Source of the DNA: CAZOVB01 sp964583095
GTDB lineage: Bacteria; Planctomycetota; Phycisphaerae; SM23-33
Length of the DNA stretch: 8,656 nt
Direction: 5' to 3'
NCBI GenBank assembly: GCA_964583095.1
Contig: CAZOVB010000110.1
Span: forward strand, 1-8,656
In this document: positions 6,194 to 8,656 of the stretch, in pieces
How the letters are laid out: each line of letters starts with the position of its first letter
How positions within the stretch are numbered: the stretch's first letter is position 1
Translations under genes and position numbers: made by a program
Notes under the pieces: generated by a model
Seen by the model: only the letters and a program-made list of their open reading frames with translations
Told to the model about the DNA's origin: nothing
The model's database searches: none

Positions 6194-7088
6194 CGCTGAA
6201 CAAGATAAAATTATCGATGATTTTAGTAATTATTTAGATAAATCTAGACTACAAAATTCAACAAAAACTATGTATGCTTGGTGCATTAAATATTACATTC
6301 AACAGAATTACAAATTAGATAACATTGAAGATTACAATAATGTTCTTGTAACACACTCAATTAAGAAAAGAAGCAATGTATTTTATTCGGCGTTTAAAAG
6401 ATTCATAAAATTTTATGTTGAAGATGCAGGAAAGAAAAAAAGAATGATTAATGCTTTAATCTTTCCAAAAATAAATTCACCAAAGAGACATAGACGATAT
6501 TTAGATTTCAGAGAACGTAAGAAAATAATAAAACAGCTTCAAACAGAAAAACATAGAGTTATAGCTGAAATACAACTATATACAGGAGCTCGAGTTAGAG
6601 AAATATTAAAATTGGAAAAAGGAGATATAACTTATGATGACTTTGAAGGTGTGACAGCAATGGTTTTGAACATAACACAAAAAGGTGGACAGAAAACGCC
6701 ATTGTGGGTTTTAGACAAAGAATTAGAAGAAAAAATTGATGCTTACACCTTAGCTGAATGGGTTGATTGGAAATATTATTTTATTGAGAGAGATAAATCA
6801 CAAGATGATGCAGATGATGTGACATTATTACAGAGTAATTATCATTGGTATTGGCAAGACATAAAAAAATCTGTATCAGTTTGTGGTTATGAATATAAAG
6901 ATTGGGCAACACACGATTTCCGTAGAGGAATTGGTGCAGATGTTTGGGCAGCAACAAGAGACCCAATATCAGTTCAAAGAGCATTAAGACATAAACGATT
7001 TGATACAACATTGTTGTATTTACAAAACGCAGGAATGCAAACACAAGACTTGTTTAGCAACCTAGCAAAAATATATAGTCAAAAATAA
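6174..7088 (+). CDS. Tyrosine recombinase / integrase
   Basis: A 304-residue site-specific recombinase of the phage-integrase (XerC/D-like) superfamily. Residues 12-100 form the helical SAM-like N-terminal DNA-binding domain. The catalytic domain runs from about 105 to 300. Visible catalytic residues are Arg140 in YTGARVREI, a beta-hairpin lysine (Lys170 in TQKGGQK, or Lys174), His247 and Arg250 in HDFRR, His273 in LRHKRFDTT, and the nucleophile Tyr282 in LLYLQ. The complete set and normal length indicate an active enzyme. It would catalyse integration, excision or dimer resolution of the element. It is the last gene of the central operon and is followed directly by a promoter that overlaps its stop codon. 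No attachment site or tRNA fragment is recognisable in or next to it. Confidence 0.95.
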   Translation: MRKITLSAEQDKIIDDFSNYLDKSRLQNSTKTMYAWCIKYYIQQNYKLDNIEDYNNVLVTHSIKKRSNVFYSAFKRFIKFYVEDAGKKKRMINALIFPKINSPKRHRRYLDFRERKKIIKQLQTEKHRVIAEIQLYTGARVREILKLEKGDITYDDFEGVTAMVLNITQKGGQKTPLWVLDKELEEKIDAYTLAEWVDWKYYFIERDKSQDDADDVTLLQSNYHWYWQDIKKSVSVCGYEYKDWATHDFRRGIGADVWAATRDPISVQRALRHKRFDTTLLYLQNAGMQTQDLFSNLAKIYSQK

Positions 7089-7102
7089 ATATATATTTAA
7101 AT
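7082..7102 (+). promoter_or_regulatory. TATA promoter of a leaderless transcript (copy 1 of a 21-bp repeat)
   Basis: TATATATTTAAAT at 7090-7102 begins exactly 37 bases before ATG 7127. Transcription should start within a few bases of that ATG, and there is no Shine-Dalgarno. The 21 bases at 7082-7102 are identical to 8431-8451, and in both copies the upstream gene's TAA stop lies inside the repeat. Confidence 0.75.
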
Positions 7103-7126
7103 GTAAGAGGTTTAATAAAATATAAA

Positions 7127-7468
7127 ATGTTAATAGAATTTTTAATACTGATGCAGATATTAACTTTGTTAGTGTTTGTTTTTGGGTATCAGAATAAGTC
7201 ATTTGAAGCTATGGCTATATGTATATTTCTAGCCGGAATAACAGCATTTTCTTATATGAACATAGAAGTTGGTGAAACAAAACCTGTTTACATTGATACA
7301 ACAACAGATTTAGTGTCAATTGAATATGATAAAATAACAACAGTTTATCAAAACATAGGTCTAATGTGGTTCAATGTTGGTATTGCAGCAATTTCAATGT
7401 TATTATTTATGTGGACAATATTTAATAATTTTTCAATGGATGTGATAGGATGGTTAAGAGACAGATAG
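7127..7468 (+). CDS. Small three-TM membrane protein
   Basis: A 113-residue protein from a probably leaderless mRNA: the ATG follows the TATA box by 37 bases and has no ribosome binding site. There are hydrophobic segments at about residues 3-20, 26-44 and 79-99. Between the second and third is a polar, Thr-rich loop of about 35 residues (MNIEVGETKPVYIDTTTDL...), probably outside the cell. The C-terminus is short and ends WLRDR, giving an even balance of positive charge on the inner side. No family is recognised. It overlaps the following lipoprotein gene by 19 bases, suggesting coupled production and perhaps a shared role at the membrane. Confidence 0.75.
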   Translation: MLIEFLILMQILTLLVFVFGYQNKSFEAMAICIFLAGITAFSYMNIEVGETKPVYIDTTTDLVSIEYDKITTVYQNIGLMWFNVGIAAISMLLFMWTIFNNFSMDVIGWLRDR

Positions 7469-8079
7469 TTTTCTTGTTAATATTATCAACTGTTCTATTA
7501 ACAGGTTGTTATAAAGGTGATGATGTTTTCTTAGTCAATAGAGATTCCTTTAAAAACTATTCTGAAACATTAAAATATGAAGATTTAAGATTTCCTGTTA
7601 CGCAAATCAGAGTTACTGGAACATCAAACATACCAAAATATGCCACATTTATTAATAATACACAAACATTATATTTTTCAGCTGGTAATATGGAACAGGC
7701 ATTTTTAACAATGCAGACACCACACAATAGAATTAGTAATACAACATTATATCCACATTTTCATTGGTCATATGATGAACCAAAAGCGTTTGGTGATGTT
7801 GTATGGTGTGTTGAATATAATTGTGCAAATGTTGGTGGATATTATTATGAATTTATGGGAATGAAATGTGTTACAGATTCAGCAAGAGACCCATATGAAC
7901 ACCATATGACATCAATGATTGAAATTGTAAACACGTTTGAAGAATCAGCTGTTTGTAATATGAGAATATTCAGAGATGGGACGCATGCAAACGACACATT
8001 ACCTGTTGCAGCGTCATTACAAGAGTTTGATGTTCATTATTTAAGTTATCAAATAGGAGAAGAAAACCATTTTGATTAA
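7450..8079 (+). CDS. Lipoprotein carrying a phage-type PHxHW domain
   Basis: A 209-residue protein with a textbook lipoprotein signal: MVKRQ, a hydrophobic core, then the lipobox LTGC with Cys20 as the acylated residue. The mature part is beta-rich. It shows DLRFPVT (45-51), a Tyr-Phe-Ser segment, YPHFHW (101-106), WCVEYNC (119-125), RIFRD (172-176) and FDVHYLSYQIG (193-203). This order (DLRFP ... PHxHW ... WxxEY ... RD ... DxHY) matches, from memory, a family of phage-encoded proteins of unknown function found among bacteriophage structural genes, which normally have no lipoprotein signal. Additional cysteines (119-170 region) could form disulfides. ATG 7450 is chosen because it gives a correct signal peptide. 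It overlaps the upstream gene by 19 bases. A surface or virion-displayed role is inferred. Confidence 0.75.
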   Translation: MVKRQIVFLLILSTVLLTGCYKGDDVFLVNRDSFKNYSETLKYEDLRFPVTQIRVTGTSNIPKYATFINNTQTLYFSAGNMEQAFLTMQTPHNRISNTTLYPHFHWSYDEPKAFGDVVWCVEYNCANVGGYYYEFMGMKCVTDSARDPYEHHMTSMIEIVNTFEESAVCNMRIFRDGTHANDTLPVAASLQEFDVHYLSYQIGEENHFD

Positions 8080-8081
8080 AA

Positions 8082-8156
8082 ATGATTTGTAAAAGATGTG
8101 GTAGCACAAGAATTGAAGGTTTCATTTGTTTAAATTGTGGAGCTAAATTAATATGA
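8082..8156 (+). CDS. 24-residue zinc-ribbon microprotein
   Basis: A very short frame, ATG 8082 to TGA 8154-8156, starts two bases after the lipoprotein stop and overlaps the next gene's ATG by ATGA. Its 24 residues contain two CxxC knuckles, C3-K-R-C6 and C16-L-N-C19, each followed by Gly (CGS and CGA), separated by 9 residues. This is the classic minimal zinc-ribbon arrangement. Seamless coupling on both sides supports a real gene. The nearest ribosome binding site (GGAGA at 8056) is too far for direct use, so translation probably depends on re-initiation. It may bind nucleic acid or a partner protein; the function is unknown. Confidence 0.68.
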   Translation: MICKRCGSTRIEGFICLNCGAKLI

Positions 8157-8437
8157 AAATCAAAGTTTTAGGAAAAACAGTAGAAGTAAGAAAAAGTAGT
8201 AGAAAAGATAAGCAGAAAATGGCTATTTTACCAAGTGGTAAAATTGTTCATTTTGGTGACCCAAATATGAAAGAGTATCCTGGAACAAAGCGTGGAGACA
8301 ATTACTGCACAAGAAGTTATGGTATAGCAAAGAAATATAACATAGAAAATAATATTGAATCACCAAACTTCTGGAGCAGATGGTATTTATGGAATTGCAA
8401 AGGTAAGAAATCTTTGAAAACAAGACCTAAAAAATAA
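8153..8437 (+). CDS. Small basic protein with HFG...FWSRxxLW signature (DUF5754-like)
   Basis: A 94-residue basic protein. GGAG at 8139-8142 lies 10 nt before the ATG, which overlaps the microprotein's stop (ATGA). After a short beta-type N-terminus it carries SGKIVHFGD (28-36), EYPGTKRGDNYCTRS (41-55) and SPNFWSRWYLWNCKGKKS (70-87). The conserved HFG, Tyr-x-x-Arg and FWSRxxLW elements resemble small uncharacterised proteins of phages, large DNA viruses and archaea that I associate with DUF5754; the match is from memory. The high Lys/Arg content would suit nucleic-acid contact. Its stop codon sits inside the second copy of the 21-bp promoter repeat. Confidence 0.75.
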   Translation: MKIKVLGKTVEVRKSSRKDKQKMAILPSGKIVHFGDPNMKEYPGTKRGDNYCTRSYGIAKKYNIENNIESPNFWSRWYLWNCKGKKSLKTRPKK

Positions 8438-8451
8438 ATATATATTTAAAT
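8431..8451 (+). promoter_or_regulatory. TATA promoter of a leaderless transcript (copy 2 of a 21-bp repeat)
   Basis: This copy is identical over 21 bases to 7082-7102, including the embedded TAA stop of the upstream gene. The 13-mer TATATATTTAAAT at 8439-8451 starts 37 bases before ATG 8476. There is no ribosome binding site before that ATG, again indicating a leaderless mRNA. Confidence 0.75.
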
Positions 8452-8475
8452 AGGAACATCTTATTAATATATAAA

Positions 8476-8656
8476 ATGACACAAGCAAAAAAATCCACAC
8501 TAGAAAATTATAAAAGTAAGATTAAGTTCACAACAAAGAAGAATTTACCTTTTTCACAAGGTTATGCAATTAACGCATTGGTTAAAAATTACAAAATACC
8601 TGTTAAGAAATGGGGTTATGACGGTGCATTAATTGGTTTAGAAACAAACAAACAAT
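8476..8656 (+). CDS. Unknown basic protein, 3' end outside window
   Basis: The frame from ATG 8476 stays open to the window end, giving 60 residues. The start is set by the TATA element exactly 37 bases upstream, the same geometry as the gene at 7127. The visible part is basic (many Lys), with no membrane helix: a charged N-terminus (MTQAKKSTLENYKSKIK) followed by alternating helix/strand-like stretches. I recognise no family from this fragment. Confidence 0.65.
   Translation, partial: MTQAKKSTLENYKSKIKFTTKKNLPFSQGYAINALVKNYKIPVKKWGYDGALIGLETNKQ

Noticed and set aside
6781..7044. 87-residue minus-strand frame
   Set aside because: It is antisense to the catalytic end of the integrase, whose HxxR, H and Y residues are intact, so the + strand is the coding one.
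7089..7126. att site or tRNA fragment after the integrase
   Set aside because: The sequence is explained by the TATA promoter repeat; no tRNA-like stem or T-loop sequence is visible, and the repeat's second copy precedes another gene with the same promoter geometry.
8223..8423. 66-residue Cys-rich minus-strand frame
   Set aside because: It is antisense to the HFG...FWSR gene; there are no paired CxxC motifs and no start signals.
7082..8451. The two 21-bp copies as direct repeats flanking a mobile element
   Set aside because: Both copies function equally well as promoters for the genes behind them, a third partial copy lies at 3392, and the enclosed genes include no transposase.

Overview
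The window looks like part of a small, very AT-rich archaeal virus or provirus, or a virus-derived integrated element. All genes lie on the + strand and are tightly packed, with many start/stop overlaps. The archaeal assignment rests on promoter architecture. A near-identical TATA-type element recurs at three places. At two of them it sits exactly 37 nt before an ATG with no Shine-Dalgarno, as expected for archaeal leaderless transcripts. The main surface protein carries about 30 N-x-S/T sequons, which also fits an archaeal surface glycoprotein. No host gene, tRNA, rRNA, CRISPR array or replication gene is visible.

Bases 1-3383 hold the end of a surface module. It contains the C-terminal 837 residues of a very large ectodomain protein with three C-terminal membrane segments, two small polytopic membrane proteins translationally coupled to it, and a short lysine-rich protein. 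Bases 3384-3735 form an isolated one-gene cassette: TATA box, strong GGAGG ribosome binding site, a 75-residue protein with two membrane helices, and a hairpin plus T8 terminator. This is what a highly expressed major capsid protein of a spindle-shaped (fusellovirus-like) virus would look like, and it is my candidate for that role. A large tail/attachment protein lying near such a gene also resembles the SSV layout, although no individual gene here can be assigned by sequence homology to SSV.

Bases 3736-7088 are a probable polycistron of six genes. They encode a soluble helical protein, a TM-domain-TM protein, a coiled-coil protein, a helical protein, a single-pass membrane protein and a tyrosine recombinase (R-K-HxxR-H-Y all visible). 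The recombinase is the only enzyme in the window I can name securely. Bases 7089-8437 start with a leaderless promoter and encode a 3-TM protein, a lipoprotein with a domain I associate with bacteriophage proteins of unknown function (PHxHW ... WxxEY ... RD ... DxHY), a 24-residue zinc-ribbon microprotein and a small protein with an HFG...FWSRxxLW signature. A second leaderless promoter then drives a gene cut by the right window edge.

A plausible reading is that the left and central parts build an enveloped virion (adhesin, coat protein, internal proteins), the recombinase integrates the genome, and the right part holds accessory functions. Apart from the recombinase, functions here are inferred from architecture.
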